Shown here in pieces: positions 47,578 to 55,706 of a stretch of 64,000 nt of DNA. The DNA comes from Mucilaginibacter hurinus. GTDB taxonomy: Bacteria > Bacteroidota > Bacteroidia > Sphingobacteriales > Sphingobacteriaceae. Every line of letters starts with the position of its first letter. Position 1 is the stretch's first letter. Both the position numbers and the translations under genes were made by a program. The notes beneath the pieces are model-generated. The model worked only from the letters and a program-made list of their open reading frames with translations, ran no database searches and had not been told where the DNA came from. The stretch is taken from positions 243,833 to 307,832 of the forward strand of contig NZ_QGDC01000006.1 in assembly GCF_003324525.1 (NCBI RefSeq), read 5' to 3'.

Positions 47578-48381
47578 TTAATCAATAATTTTTCGCCAAC
47601 GATCCATATACTGATAATTCTCCCAGTATTTCTGTAACTCATTATGGGATTTGGTTTTTGGATATTTTGCAAAACTCCATAATTCGCTTGGATCTTCTTC
47701 TGCGACTTTTATCGACTTCATAAATGTATCCATTGACCTTATTTCAACTTTCAGGCGTTTCCCGTGTTGAATACGCCAACGGCTGGCATGTTCGGTTTGC
47801 CAGCCTTCTTTTGTTCCCGTGACAAGTATGAATCTAAATTGCGCAACAGCACCAAAAACGCGAGTTTTCTCACCTTTGTTTTCTTCAAAATATTGCTCCC
47901 ATGTGTGCACCTGTTCTATAGCATCATAGAGTTTAACAGTTGGTTTTCCAGTGGACTTAAACAATGGCATATCAGGTGCTTCAATTTCAACCAGCACCCA
48001 TTCAGGACCAGAAGAATTATCATTTAGCCAGGCAAAGTCACATTTAAACTCTGTTCCAAAATTCAGTTCTCTAAAAATGGGTTGTATACCATATTTGCGA
48101 CTATATAGATCATAAAAGAGAAAGCTATTGTCCTTCAGAATTTTTAATAAATCAACCTCAGAATTTTCTTTAAATGCTTTTAAAACACCTGCCTTAGCTT
48201 TTGCAACATCCCACGGCAAATTATCTTCATCAAACTCATCCTCATCAACTTCAATTATTTCAGTTTCGATTTCCTCTTCTTTTTCAAAATCTCCAAGAAC
48301 TTCTGCCTTTGAGGTATCAGTATTTTCGGCGGGAGTTATTTCGTCATTCTCGCGAGACTGCTCTATTTTATCATCTATCAT
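47578..48381 (-). CDS. Shedu-like DUF4263 nuclease domain protein
   Basis: 267 residues from ATG 48381 (a TTG two codons earlier is also open). The first 55 residues are strongly acidic and probably disordered. The C-terminal part resembles the DUF4263/Shedu domain: YGIQPIFRELNFGTEFKCDFAWL, then WVLVEIEAPDMPLFKSTGKPT and AIEQVHTWEQYF. This is a PD-(D/E)xK-type arrangement with Asp115, Glu132 and Gln157; the position usually occupied by Lys two after Glu132 is Glu134, so activity should be tested. Shedu proteins are single-gene anti-phage nucleases. It is the first gene inside the element, facing the attachment site, a usual place for defence cargo. Confidence 0.75.
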   Translation of the reverse strand: MIDDKIEQSRENDEITPAENTDTSKAEVLGDFEKEEEIETEIIEVDEDEFDEDNLPWDVAKAKAGVLKAFKENSEVDLLKILKDNSFLFYDLYSRKYGIQPIFRELNFGTEFKCDFAWLNDNSSGPEWVLVEIEAPDMPLFKSTGKPTVKLYDAIEQVHTWEQYFEENKGEKTRVFGAVAQFRFILVTGTKEGWQTEHASRWRIQHGKRLKVEIRSMDTFMKSIKVAEEDPSELWSFAKYPKTKSHNELQKYWENYQYMDRWRKIID

Positions 48382-48530
48382 TTTCAAATTTACGCGGACA
48401 AAATCATACTACAAAAGCTTGGAAAGCAATGATTTTGTTAAATGTGCCCATCCGACTCGGACAAACTCGGAGTAATAAAGATAGCGATAAACCCACCTTT
48501 GCTATGTATTTCTACAATTACAGAATTGAA

Positions 48531-48567
48531 GATTTATGTATTTACAAACTTTTAGAATTATGTAACC
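48531..48567 (+). promoter_or_regulatory. TATGTA-type boxes before the parA-like gene
   Basis: GATTTATGTATTT (48531-48543) and TTATGTAA (48558-48565) lie directly before the ATG. The same 13-mer stands at 47551-47563 and related TATGTAA/TTACATA boxes follow the gene at 49191-49220. They may be binding sites for a partition complex or for autoregulation. Confidence 0.4.
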
Positions 48568-49173
48568 ATGGCAAAGATCATCACCATCGCGCATCAAAAG
48601 GGAGGAGTGGGAAAAAGCACCATTGCTTTAAACATCGCCCTATGTTTTAAAGACCAATTGCGGGTAGCATTGGTAGACTCGGATTTACAAGGCAGTCTAT
48701 ACCATGCCAGAGAGGATTTTCCCGACATTACGATTTTACTGGCAGAGAAAGTTAATGACATCCGTCAAATGGATTATGACCTGATCATTGTGGACACACC
48801 ACCCTATCTGTCCAATAAACTAACAGACCTTTTTCTATTGTCGGATTTTGTATTGGTGCCGACAAAAGCTGGGTTCTTCGATGTAATGGCAATAAGAGCC
48901 ACTTTGGCATTACTGAAATTCGCACAGGCCAAAAAGCCCGAGCTGAAAGCCGGTATCGTCTTAAATATGATCAAACCCCGATCGGGAGTCACGAAGGATG
49001 TTGCAGACCTCTTAGTAACAATGGGAACGCCATTGCTTAAAACCATGATACATGATCGAGTGAGCATCACGAGGTCAGCAATTACAGCCGGAATACTGAC
49101 CGGTTCTGATCAAAAGGCTAAGGAGGAATTTACTTCCTTGGCAGCGGAGATCGTTGAATACATAAGTGCATAA
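48568..49173 (+). CDS. ParA-family ATPase
   Basis: 201 residues, a short ParA. The deviant Walker A is KGGVGKST (11-18) and Walker B is LIIVDTPP (72-79) with Asp76; the switch region VALVDSDLQGS is present. There is no N-terminal DNA-binding domain, so it belongs to the small ParA/Soj type. On mobile elements of Bacteroidota such proteins stand at the head of the transfer region and help stability or transfer. A 90-residue protein follows, in the place where a ParB-like partner would be expected. Repeats with TATGTA cores flank the gene. Confidence 0.93.
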   Translation: MAKIITIAHQKGGVGKSTIALNIALCFKDQLRVALVDSDLQGSLYHAREDFPDITILLAEKVNDIRQMDYDLIIVDTPPYLSNKLTDLFLLSDFVLVPTKAGFFDVMAIRATLALLKFAQAKKPELKAGIVLNMIKPRSGVTKDVADLLVTMGTPLLKTMIHDRVSITRSAITAGILTGSDQKAKEEFTSLAAEIVEYISA

Positions 49174-49190
49174 TTACAGACTTGCAGTTT

Positions 49191-49220
49191 TATGTAATTA
49201 TGTAACTACAGCATTACATA
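49191..49220. repeat. TATGTAA inverted repeats after parA
   Basis: TATGTAA at 49191-49197 and 49199-49205 and the inverted copy TTACATA at 49214-49220, with an 8-base spacer between the last two. Same core as boxes at 47551-47563 and 48531-48565. Confidence 0.45.
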
Positions 49221-49241
49221 GATCAAAAATCATTGAGCGAA

Positions 49242-49514
49242 ATGGAAGACTACAAGAACAAATTAGGCAGTCTTGCGGATAAGCTAAAAAAGGAACCTCC
49301 CAAGACTCCCATTCAGGAAGTACATCCGGTCAAGGCGACGACGGAGCTTAAAGAACCTGAAGCGCAATTGAATGTATGGATACCTAAAGGTCTTCTAAAG
49401 AAAATGAAAGGCTATGGCTTGGAGCACGATCTTTCTTTGAAGGACCTGAGCATTTTGGCACTTGAATTTTTCCTCGCTGCAAAATCTAAAATGTCCGTTG
49501 AAAACAAATCATAA
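49242..49514 (+). CDS. Small ParA-associated protein, possible ribbon-helix-helix/DUF3408-like
   Basis: 90 residues from ATG 49242 (TTG at 49233 adds three). The first half is Lys/Pro/Glu-rich and disordered; the second half, LNVWIPKGLLKKMKGYGLEHDLSLKDLSILALEFFLAA, has the strand-helix-helix look of ribbon-helix-helix DNA-binding proteins. It follows parA and precedes the candidate oriT, where conjugative-transposon elements often carry a DUF3408/TraB-like gene. No confident family assignment; a partition or relaxosome partner is the likely role. Confidence 0.65.
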   Translation: MEDYKNKLGSLADKLKKEPPKTPIQEVHPVKATTELKEPEAQLNVWIPKGLLKKMKGYGLEHDLSLKDLSILALEFFLAAKSKMSVENKS

Positions 49515-49550
49515 ACTATCAACCGTCATTAAGGATGTCACAAGATCACT

Positions 49551-49674
49551 CGACTTTGAAAGGAGATAAACTGCTGTCTTTTTGCAGTTAGCAAGATGTA
49601 CGTTTGTACCACAAACGGATCTTGCCCTTACTCCAAAGTCGTCAGGGAAATGGTGAACAAACGCTCCGAAGTCG
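49551..49674 (+). other. Candidate origin of transfer (oriT)
   Basis: The intergenic region before the mobilisation genes holds a nested hairpin, GCAAGAT (49591-49597) and CGTTTGT (49601-49607) against ACAAACG (49611-49617) and ATCTTGC (49619-49625), a second inverted repeat AACTGC/GCAGTT (49569-49574, 49584-49589), an inverted pair CGACTTTG (49551-49558)/CAAAGTCG (49634-49641), and a direct repeat CTCCrAAGTCG (49631-49641, 49664-49674). Position and structure fit an oriT with relaxosome sites. The nick site cannot be given. Confidence 0.6.
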
Positions 49675-49695
49675 GTTTGATCTGACAATGTAACT

Positions 49696-50106
49696 ATGGC
49701 AGAGGCAGAAGAGAACAGATCCAAGTGGATCAAGATCAGGTTAAAACCAACAGAACAAAAGATGTTGGAAAGAAAGTACAAAAAGACGACCTCACGGTGT
49801 CTAAGCGAATACGCCAGGGCATTGTTGCTAGGGAAGCCGGTCACTTTATTGAACCGTGACAGATCAATGGATGAAATACTGGAGCAGCTGTTGTTATTGC
49901 GTCGAGAATTGAATGCGGTCGGCAACAATCTGAATCAGGCAGTTCGTCAGATCAACAGTGCACATGGATCAATAAATGACCATATGCTTTCAAATTTACT
50001 TCAGGTCATTAATGGCAGACTGGAGCCTTCAATTGTGGAGATCAAGGAACGGATGACCCAATATGCAGTACTATGGTCGCAAAAATTAAGAGTGGGAAAA
50101 GCCTGA
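49696..50106 (+). CDS. MobC-like relaxosome accessory protein
   Basis: 136 residues. The N-terminal half (WIKIRLKPTEQKMLERKYKKTTSRCLSEYARALLLGKPV) is a ribbon-helix-helix-like DNA-binding segment, and LLLLRRELNAVGNNLNQAVRQINS is the signature of the MobC/BmgB group that assists the relaxase at oriT. It starts 21 bases after the repeats of the candidate oriT and its last 34 bases overlap the relaxase gene, so the two are translated together. In Bacteroidota mobilisable elements this pair is often named mobB-mobA or bmgB-bmgA. Confidence 0.88.
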   Translation: MAEAEENRSKWIKIRLKPTEQKMLERKYKKTTSRCLSEYARALLLGKPVTLLNRDRSMDEILEQLLLLRRELNAVGNNLNQAVRQINSAHGSINDHMLSNLLQVINGRLEPSIVEIKERMTQYAVLWSQKLRVGKA

Positions 50107-51296
50107 TCGGTGCGCTTAACTATAATGAACACAAAGTGAAAGCAGGAAAGGCCCGTCTGATAGCCGCTCCGCTCTATCATAGGGATTTCTCCGTGTTGTC
50201 ATTTGACGAAAAGCTCTTTCGGCTTACTGATCTTGCGGAACGAAATCAAAGGACAAAGACAAACACCGTCCATTTGTCACTGAACTTTGATGTGAGTGAA
50301 AACCTGGATGAACAGCGTCTTTGTGCTATTGCCGAACGGTATATGGAAAAGATCGGATTTGGGGACCAGCCCTTTCTGGTTTACGAACATTTCGATGCCG
50401 GCCATGCTCATATCCATATCGTAACGACCAATATCGAGGCGGATGGAAACCGGATCAGTTTACATAATATCGGGAAGTTACGTTCAGAACCCGCGAGAAA
50501 GGAAGTCGAATCAGAATTCGGGTTGATCCGGGCAGAGTCGCAACATAAATCGATGGTGGCCGAAAAAGATATCGTTCCACTGATCTACGGTGATATAGAT
50601 ACTAAAAGAGCCATCTCTAACATTATCAATCATGTGACACGGACCTATAAGTTTACCAGCCTTCCAGAGCTTAACGCAATATTGAAGACCTTCAATGTGC
50701 AAGCGGACCGTGGGGCAAAGGACACCACGATGTTCAAAAAGAACGGACTTCGCTATTGGGCTTTAGATGATCAGGGAAATAAGACAGGGGTGCCTTTTAA
50801 AGCAAGCGCTATTTATAAAAAGCCAACGCTTAAGTTATTGGAAGAACGCTTCCGGCTCAATGAGTTTTTGCGAAAACCTTACAAAAAGGATTTGATCGCA
50901 AAGATCGAACGCATCCTGACACGGGCAAAGACCCGCCAGGAACTTCAAACAGCACTTAGCAACCAAGGGGTCATCACCTTATTAAGGGAAAATGAGCAGA
51001 GGCGATTATACGGCTTGACCTTTGTCGATATTGATAATAAGGTAGTATTCAATGGCAGTGATCTGGGTAAGGGGTATAGCGCCGCTTCAGTGGATTCCCG
51101 ATTGCTGGAAAATTCCAGAAAGACGACATCAGCATTGATCAAAGGTCCTGATGCGTATCGTGAATCGCCAGACCAATTAATGCGGGCCGCCGACGGTGGT
51201 TTGATCAGTGACCTGTTGAGTCCGCTCGAACAGGCCGGGGAACAAAACCTATTTGAACGCAGGAAGAAAAAGAAAAGAAAGAAATTAAGAATATAA
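50073..51296 (+). CDS. Relaxase/mobilisation nuclease (MobA/VirD2 type)
   Basis: 407 residues. The N-terminal relaxase domain has Tyr17 in ALNYNEHKV as the likely DNA-linking tyrosine, NTVHLSLNF and LVYEHFDAGHAHIHIVTTN with the metal-binding HxHxH at 111-115, the MOBP-type motif III. It nicks one strand at oriT and pilots it to the recipient. The C-terminal part is helical and ends in a very basic Lys/Arg tail. The gene overlaps the MobC-like gene and lies 13 bases before the coupling protein. No primase or helicase domain is seen. Confidence 0.93.
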   Translation: MVAKIKSGKSLIGALNYNEHKVKAGKARLIAAPLYHRDFSVLSFDEKLFRLTDLAERNQRTKTNTVHLSLNFDVSENLDEQRLCAIAERYMEKIGFGDQPFLVYEHFDAGHAHIHIVTTNIEADGNRISLHNIGKLRSEPARKEVESEFGLIRAESQHKSMVAEKDIVPLIYGDIDTKRAISNIINHVTRTYKFTSLPELNAILKTFNVQADRGAKDTTMFKKNGLRYWALDDQGNKTGVPFKASAIYKKPTLKLLEERFRLNEFLRKPYKKDLIAKIERILTRAKTRQELQTALSNQGVITLLRENEQRRLYGLTFVDIDNKVVFNGSDLGKGYSAASVDSRLLENSRKTTSALIKGPDAYRESPDQLMRAADGGLISDLLSPLEQAGEQNLFERRKKKKRKKLRI

Positions 51297-51309
51297 AAAT
51301 ACGATCGTT

Positions 51310-53247
51310 ATGCAAACAGGAGAAAACGAGCAGGCACTTCGTAAGATCACCGACTTTACGCGCTTGCTGGCTATAGTAATTTTATTGCTGCATTTTTACT
51401 TTGTATGCTATCAGGCATTTCAGGATCTTCAGCTTACACACAAAGTGACCGACCGGATCCTGATCAATATTTACAAATTACCCTTTTTCAAAAGTAGCTT
51501 GATGACTAAGGGCATTGCGATGCTTTTTTTGGTCGTTTCATTGGTCGCCACCAAAGGAAAAAAGGATGAGAACATGACCTGGCCCAGGAACATCATTTAC
51601 GCTGTTTTAGGTATGGTCACTTATTTTGCAAGCGGTATCATATTGACAACAACGCTAACAACGACAGCCAAAGCGTTCACCTATATCCTGATAACTTCAA
51701 CTGGCTTTCTAATGTTCATATCAGCGGTCAGCAAAATGTTCCGTATCATAAAGCTCAATTTAAGCCGGGATATTTTCAATAGAGAGAATGAAACCTTTCC
51801 ACAGGAGGAGCGGAAACTGGAAAATGAATACTCGATCAACTTGCCAGCCCTATACGCTTATCGGGGTAAAGAACGCAAAAGCTGGATCAATGTGATCAAT
51901 CCTTTCAGAGGATCTCTGGTATTGGGCACACCTGGCGCAGGTAAGTCATATTTCGTTATTCGTCATATAATTACTCAACATATCAAAAAAGGGTTCAGCA
52001 TGCTCATCTACGACTTCAAATTTGATGACCTTTCAGTGATCGCCTATAATGCTTTATTGAAACATGCCGGTAACTATAGTAAAAAGCCAAGCATCTGGTT
52101 TATAGATTTTGACGATATCAAACATCGTTGTAACCCGCTCGATCCGGAGCGGATGGAGGATATAACCGATGCCATGGAATCGGCAAGGACGTTCATGTTG
52201 GGCCTAAACAGGGAATGGATAAAAAAGCAGGGCGATTTCTTTGTAGAGTCACCGATCAATTTTATTACCGCCCTGATCTGGTTTCTTAAAAAGTATGAAC
52301 AGGGCCGGTTTTGCACACTACCTCATGTGATAGAATTGGCGCAGGTCGAATATGATAGTTTGTTCGCTTTATTACGACAGGAGCCGGAAATAGAGGTGTT
52401 GATCAACCCGTTTATTTCAGCGTGGCAAAATGACGCCACAGATCAGTTAGAGGGACAGATCGCCAGTGCAAAGATCAGCATGGCCCGGTTGGTTTCACCG
52501 GCTTTATATTATGTACTTTCCGGTAACGACTTTACCCTGGACCTTAACAACCCGGAAGAACCGAAGGTCATTTGTTTGGGGAATAACCCGCTCAAACAGC
52601 AGGTTTACGGCGCGGTGCTAAGCCTGTATATTTCGCGGACCATCAAATTGGTAAATCAAAAAAATAAGCTAAAGAGCAATCTGATCTTTGACGAATTCCC
52701 TACGATTTATTTTAACAACATAGACAGCCTGATCGCTACCGCACGATCTAATAAGGTTGCGACGACCTTAGCTGTTCAGGACTACAGCCAGTTAAAAAAA
52801 GACTATGGTCGTGAACAGGCCGAAGTCATCATGAATATTGTGGGTAATATAATATCAGGTCAGGTAACCGGTGATACGGCCAAGCAATTAAGTGAACGCT
52901 TTGGCAAGATCATGCAAGAACGGCAAAGTGTATCCATTAACAGTCAGGATACCTCTGTAAGCAAAAGCACGCAATTGGAATTTGCCATTCCAGCTTCTAA
53001 AATATCTACGCTGTCATCTGGCGAGTTTGTGGGTTTAGTGGCTGATGATCCTGATAACAAGATCGATCTGAAGGTCTTCCATAATTCTATCATCAATGAT
53101 CACCATGCACTTAAAATAGAATCGGACAATTATCGTCCTATCCCCGAAATACGACGGGTCGATACGGATATGCTTATGGCGAACTATTACTCGATAAAAT
53201 CAGATATTGAGCAAATACTAAACAAAGAATTACCACATGAAGATTAA
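51310..53247 (+). CDS. VirD4/TraG-type coupling protein
   Basis: 645 residues. The N-terminus has about four membrane helices, including a HFYFVCYQAF stretch typical of the YWFCY-type head in Bacteroidota TraG/MobC proteins. The ATPase domain has Walker A GTPGAGKS (206-213) and Walker B LIFDEFPTIYF near 458-468. It would feed the relaxase-DNA complex into a type IV secretion channel. The element brings its own coupling protein but no channel genes in this window, so it may use the channel of a co-resident element. Third gene of the mobilisation operon. Confidence 0.92.
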   Translation: MQTGENEQALRKITDFTRLLAIVILLLHFYFVCYQAFQDLQLTHKVTDRILINIYKLPFFKSSLMTKGIAMLFLVVSLVATKGKKDENMTWPRNIIYAVLGMVTYFASGIILTTTLTTTAKAFTYILITSTGFLMFISAVSKMFRIIKLNLSRDIFNRENETFPQEERKLENEYSINLPALYAYRGKERKSWINVINPFRGSLVLGTPGAGKSYFVIRHIITQHIKKGFSMLIYDFKFDDLSVIAYNALLKHAGNYSKKPSIWFIDFDDIKHRCNPLDPERMEDITDAMESARTFMLGLNREWIKKQGDFFVESPINFITALIWFLKKYEQGRFCTLPHVIELAQVEYDSLFALLRQEPEIEVLINPFISAWQNDATDQLEGQIASAKISMARLVSPALYYVLSGNDFTLDLNNPEEPKVICLGNNPLKQQVYGAVLSLYISRTIKLVNQKNKLKSNLIFDEFPTIYFNNIDSLIATARSNKVATTLAVQDYSQLKKDYGREQAEVIMNIVGNIISGQVTGDTAKQLSERFGKIMQERQSVSINSQDTSVSKSTQLEFAIPASKISTLSSGEFVGLVADDPDNKIDLKVFHNSIINDHHALKIESDNYRPIPEIRRVDTDMLMANYYSIKSDIEQILNKELPHED

Positions 53248-53584
53248 AAGTGATACAACCAGGGGTGGTAAAGGGTGGTAGTTTTACAGCACTGGTTACA
53301 ACAATAGATGTAGTTGTTTTCGATGATCGAAAGCTAATTCAACAGTATGATTATTCTAACTGCAGTTTTTCATCATGAATACTTAACTACCTTTTTACAA
53401 CTGTTTAATCCATTTATTTCCCCGTTCCTTTGATCTGTTAATTAATTGATCACCGCTTACCGACCCCGGGTAATACAAAAAGAAAGGAACCTTTGTGACA
53501 AAGAAACCAGATCACTTTGGCGGGCTACGTACCTGCAGGTAACGGATGTTACCACTAACTAAAAGATGGTATAAAAAATAGATC
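53248..53584. other. Intergenic region with palindromes upstream of the MauE-like gene
   Basis: 337 bases, no gene. A GGGTGGTA direct repeat lies just after the coupling gene. Near the right end are two overlapping palindromes, TACCTGCAGGTA (53530-53541, perfect) and GGTAAC (53538-53543)/GTTACC (53548-53553), 30-45 bases before the MauE-like start and therefore placed as an operator. No clear TAnnTTTG element is seen. Confidence 0.45.
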
Positions 53585-54049
53585 ATGAATGCATTAACCT
53601 CGCCTTTATCTTTCCGGCTGTCTCAACGCAAACAACATTTCTTGATTGAACTGATCAGATACGCCTGTGTTTTTTTGTTTGTTTACACCGCGTATGCGAA
53701 GATTTCTGAACACCAACGATTTCTTAATGGTTTAACCAAAGTTCAGCTGATCCGCGGTTATGCAGAAATGCTGTCTGTTCTTGTGCCAGGTATAGAGATC
53801 ATTATTGCGGTTTTACTCATCATTCCTAAAACCGTTAAGGTGGGCCTGATGGCTTTTACTGGAGTAATGGGGGCATTCACAGTTTACATTATCAGCGCTA
53901 TGATCTGGGAATCACATTTACCCTGCTCATGCGGTGGTGCCATCGAAAAATTGACCTGGATGCAGCATATATGGTTCAATCTCGCCTTTATTTTGTTGGC
54001 CATTATTGCGCTCCGACTTGCAAAATTTAGTAATTATTTAAAAAATTAA
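53585..54049 (+). CDS. MauE/DoxX-like redox-associated membrane protein
   Basis: 154 residues, four predicted membrane helices (about 22-42, 58-82, 86-108 and 126-146). Between helices 3 and 4 is HLPCSCGGAIEKLTW, the CxCGG motif of the MauE branch of the DoxX superfamily. MauE is needed for disulfide formation in a methylamine dehydrogenase subunit, so a thiol-oxidising role in the inner membrane is likely. It is followed 4 bases later by a small exported two-cysteine protein, a plausible substrate, and a shared terminator ends this pair. Confidence 0.85.
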   Translation: MNALTSPLSFRLSQRKQHFLIELIRYACVFLFVYTAYAKISEHQRFLNGLTKVQLIRGYAEMLSVLVPGIEIIIAVLLIIPKTVKVGLMAFTGVMGAFTVYIISAMIWESHLPCSCGGAIEKLTWMQHIWFNLAFILLAIIALRLAKFSNYLKN

Positions 54050-54053
54050 GATC

Positions 54054-54329
54054 ATGAAAAACTTCAAAAAGATCGCTTTTGGCCTGATGGTAGGTGCATT
54101 AGCAATTGGCTTCAGTGCTTTCACCAACGTAAAAACTACTTTAGCTACTGATTGGTATGCACCTATCAGTAATACTTTGTCGCCGACTTCTCCGGCGGCA
54201 AACAACTTTTCCAGCTATAACAGCACGCCACTGGCAGTTGAGCCTACGTGTGGTGGTGAGGAATTTGTTTGCGCTGCACGCTTTCCTATCACCACCAATC
54301 CTCCGGTGGAAAGAAAGTTAAAAGATTGA
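54054..54329 (+). CDS. Small exported two-cysteine protein, DUF6520-like
   Basis: 91 residues. The opening MKNFKKIAFGLMVGALAIGFSAFTN is a signal peptide; the mature part is Ser/Thr/Pro-rich and carries two cysteines six residues apart in TCGGEEFVCAARF. This layout fits the DUF6520 group of small Bacteroidota proteins, which often sit next to MauE-like genes; that statement is from memory and the family match should be checked. Function unknown. It could be a cross-linked secreted peptide whose disulfide is made with help from the MauE-like protein. Confidence 0.7.
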   Translation: MKNFKKIAFGLMVGALAIGFSAFTNVKTTLATDWYAPISNTLSPTSPAANNFSSYNSTPLAVEPTCGGEEFVCAARFPITTNPPVERKLKD

Positions 54330-54339
54330 TAACATGGGA

Positions 54340-54368
54340 AAAAAGGGCGCATCGTCAGCGCCCTTTTT
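54340..54368. terminator. Bidirectional terminator between MauE-peptide pair and TlpA gene
   Basis: AAAAAGGGCGC (54340-54350) and GCGCCCTTTTT (54358-54368) are perfect complements around a 7-base loop. It ends the rightward two-gene unit; its last base is the final base of the leftward TlpA-like gene's stop codon. Confidence 0.92.
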
Positions 54369-55690
54369 CATTTCTTTTGAATAACTAACACATCTATATC
54401 CATATACGTTTCACTTAAAACTAATCCGTATGTCGCCAGACTTTTGTTAATTGAAAGAATATCTTTCGTATCACTTAACTCTATATTTACGACATCTTTA
54501 TAGCCGGTATCGTTCACCAAAGTCAGTGATTTTCCCTGAACAAATGGGGTTAGCTGGCCGAGGAAGAACTGCATGGGTTGATTGATCATTTTCAGAAATG
54601 ATTTGCCGGAATAATTTCCCGGCCGGTCGTCGGTCTTTTTAAATGCGGAGCTCATACCTTTCCCAATGAGTTGTAATGCTAAAACTTTTCTTCGCTTTTT
54701 TTCCAAATGACCGGTTATACCTTTTGTTTTACTAAAATACCGATTAATATCCTGTTGCATGACCTCGAATAACGCATCAAAAGAATGCGTATTGGGCGGA
54801 ACCATTAATTCATATATATAAGCGTTATCTTGTCTATTTTGTCGATAAACCTTTCTCAGTGTATCTGTGTAGATCATTCCAAAGTTTGCAGAATCTGCCA
54901 GGGTCTTAAAGCCATGTAATTCGAGCCTGTTCACATCCGCGAATTCCGTATCGAATTTTCCGAAAGCTGTTTGGAATATCCAACACATTGAAAGATTTAT
55001 ACAAGTAATAAAATTTTCCCCTCTGGCCATTACACCATCAAGATCTGACCTACGCTTGGTAATGACCGAATGATAAAGTAGTTCATTACCAACGGCCGCC
55101 TGTTTACCGGCAAATAATGGCCTGTCTCCGTCGTATGGAAACTTAGCAAGCTTGGTATCGATCTTTGCGGTACTGTCCTCAGATATCAGTTTTTGGATAT
55201 TCTGAGAAATAGCCATTTCATCAGCAGTGATCACTTTGATCGTCTTATCCTTGCTGATCCAGATATAATGGGGGATGGTTCTGTGGGGAAAGTATTTATA
55301 GAGTATTGGCTCCCTTTCAATGAAGGTCAAAACTGAACCATTGTTGTCAAATACCCTTCCTAATACTTCGCGCACCCGGGTGTCTGTACGTTCTAAAACT
55401 GAGAGAACAGTAAAGGTTCCGGAATGCTTTTTTTGCAGGGAATCCAACTTCGGAAGTGCAGCAACACACGGCGAACACCAGGTAGCCCAAAAGTCGATCA
55501 ACACCGGTTTTCCTATATTATGCTTATAGGCTGACTTGGAAAGTAACTGGTCGATGGCCAGAGACAATTCTGCAGGGCATTTGTCACCAACCCTCAGTTC
55601 ATAGCCCTGCGCTTTAGATGTGGACGTCGTGAACCATAGTAAAAATGGTACGAACAGAACTACGGCAAATGTTTTATACGATTTTTTCAT
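54368..55690 (-). CDS. TlpA-like thioredoxin protein with DUF3738-like C-terminus
   Basis: 440 residues with a signal peptide to about residue 28. The thioredoxin domain (about 32-155) has the active site WCSPC (71-75) in FWATWCSPCVAALPKL and cis-Pro near 140 (RTIPHY), so it can reduce or exchange disulfides in the periplasm. The C-terminal 60 residues (FFLGQLTPFVQGKSLTLVND, then TGYKDVVNIEL and a late DIDVLVIQKK) look like the DUF3738/TIGR03435 end. The middle part is not recognised. Last gene of the SusC-SusD-TlpA operon, 16 bases after SusD. Confidence 0.82.
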   Translation of the reverse strand: MKKSYKTFAVVLFVPFLLWFTTSTSKAQGYELRVGDKCPAELSLAIDQLLSKSAYKHNIGKPVLIDFWATWCSPCVAALPKLDSLQKKHSGTFTVLSVLERTDTRVREVLGRVFDNNGSVLTFIEREPILYKYFPHRTIPHYIWISKDKTIKVITADEMAISQNIQKLISEDSTAKIDTKLAKFPYDGDRPLFAGKQAAVGNELLYHSVITKRRSDLDGVMARGENFITCINLSMCWIFQTAFGKFDTEFADVNRLELHGFKTLADSANFGMIYTDTLRKVYRQNRQDNAYIYELMVPPNTHSFDALFEVMQQDINRYFSKTKGITGHLEKKRRKVLALQLIGKGMSSAFKKTDDRPGNYSGKSFLKMINQPMQFFLGQLTPFVQGKSLTLVNDTGYKDVVNIELSDTKDILSINKSLATYGLVLSETYMDIDVLVIQKK

Positions 55691-55706
55691 TTTATCATCT
55701 TAAGGG

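Noticed and set aside
48201..48650. 149-codon rightward frame overlapping the Shedu-like gene and the start of parA
   Set aside because: It is rich in His, Gln and Arg, lies antisense to the acidic tail of the nuclease and overlaps the clear ParA start; a shadow of those genes.
49509..49928. 139-codon leftward frame over the oriT and MobC-like gene
   Set aside because: Antisense to a well-supported MobC-like gene and overlaps the repeats of the candidate oriT; no family pattern.
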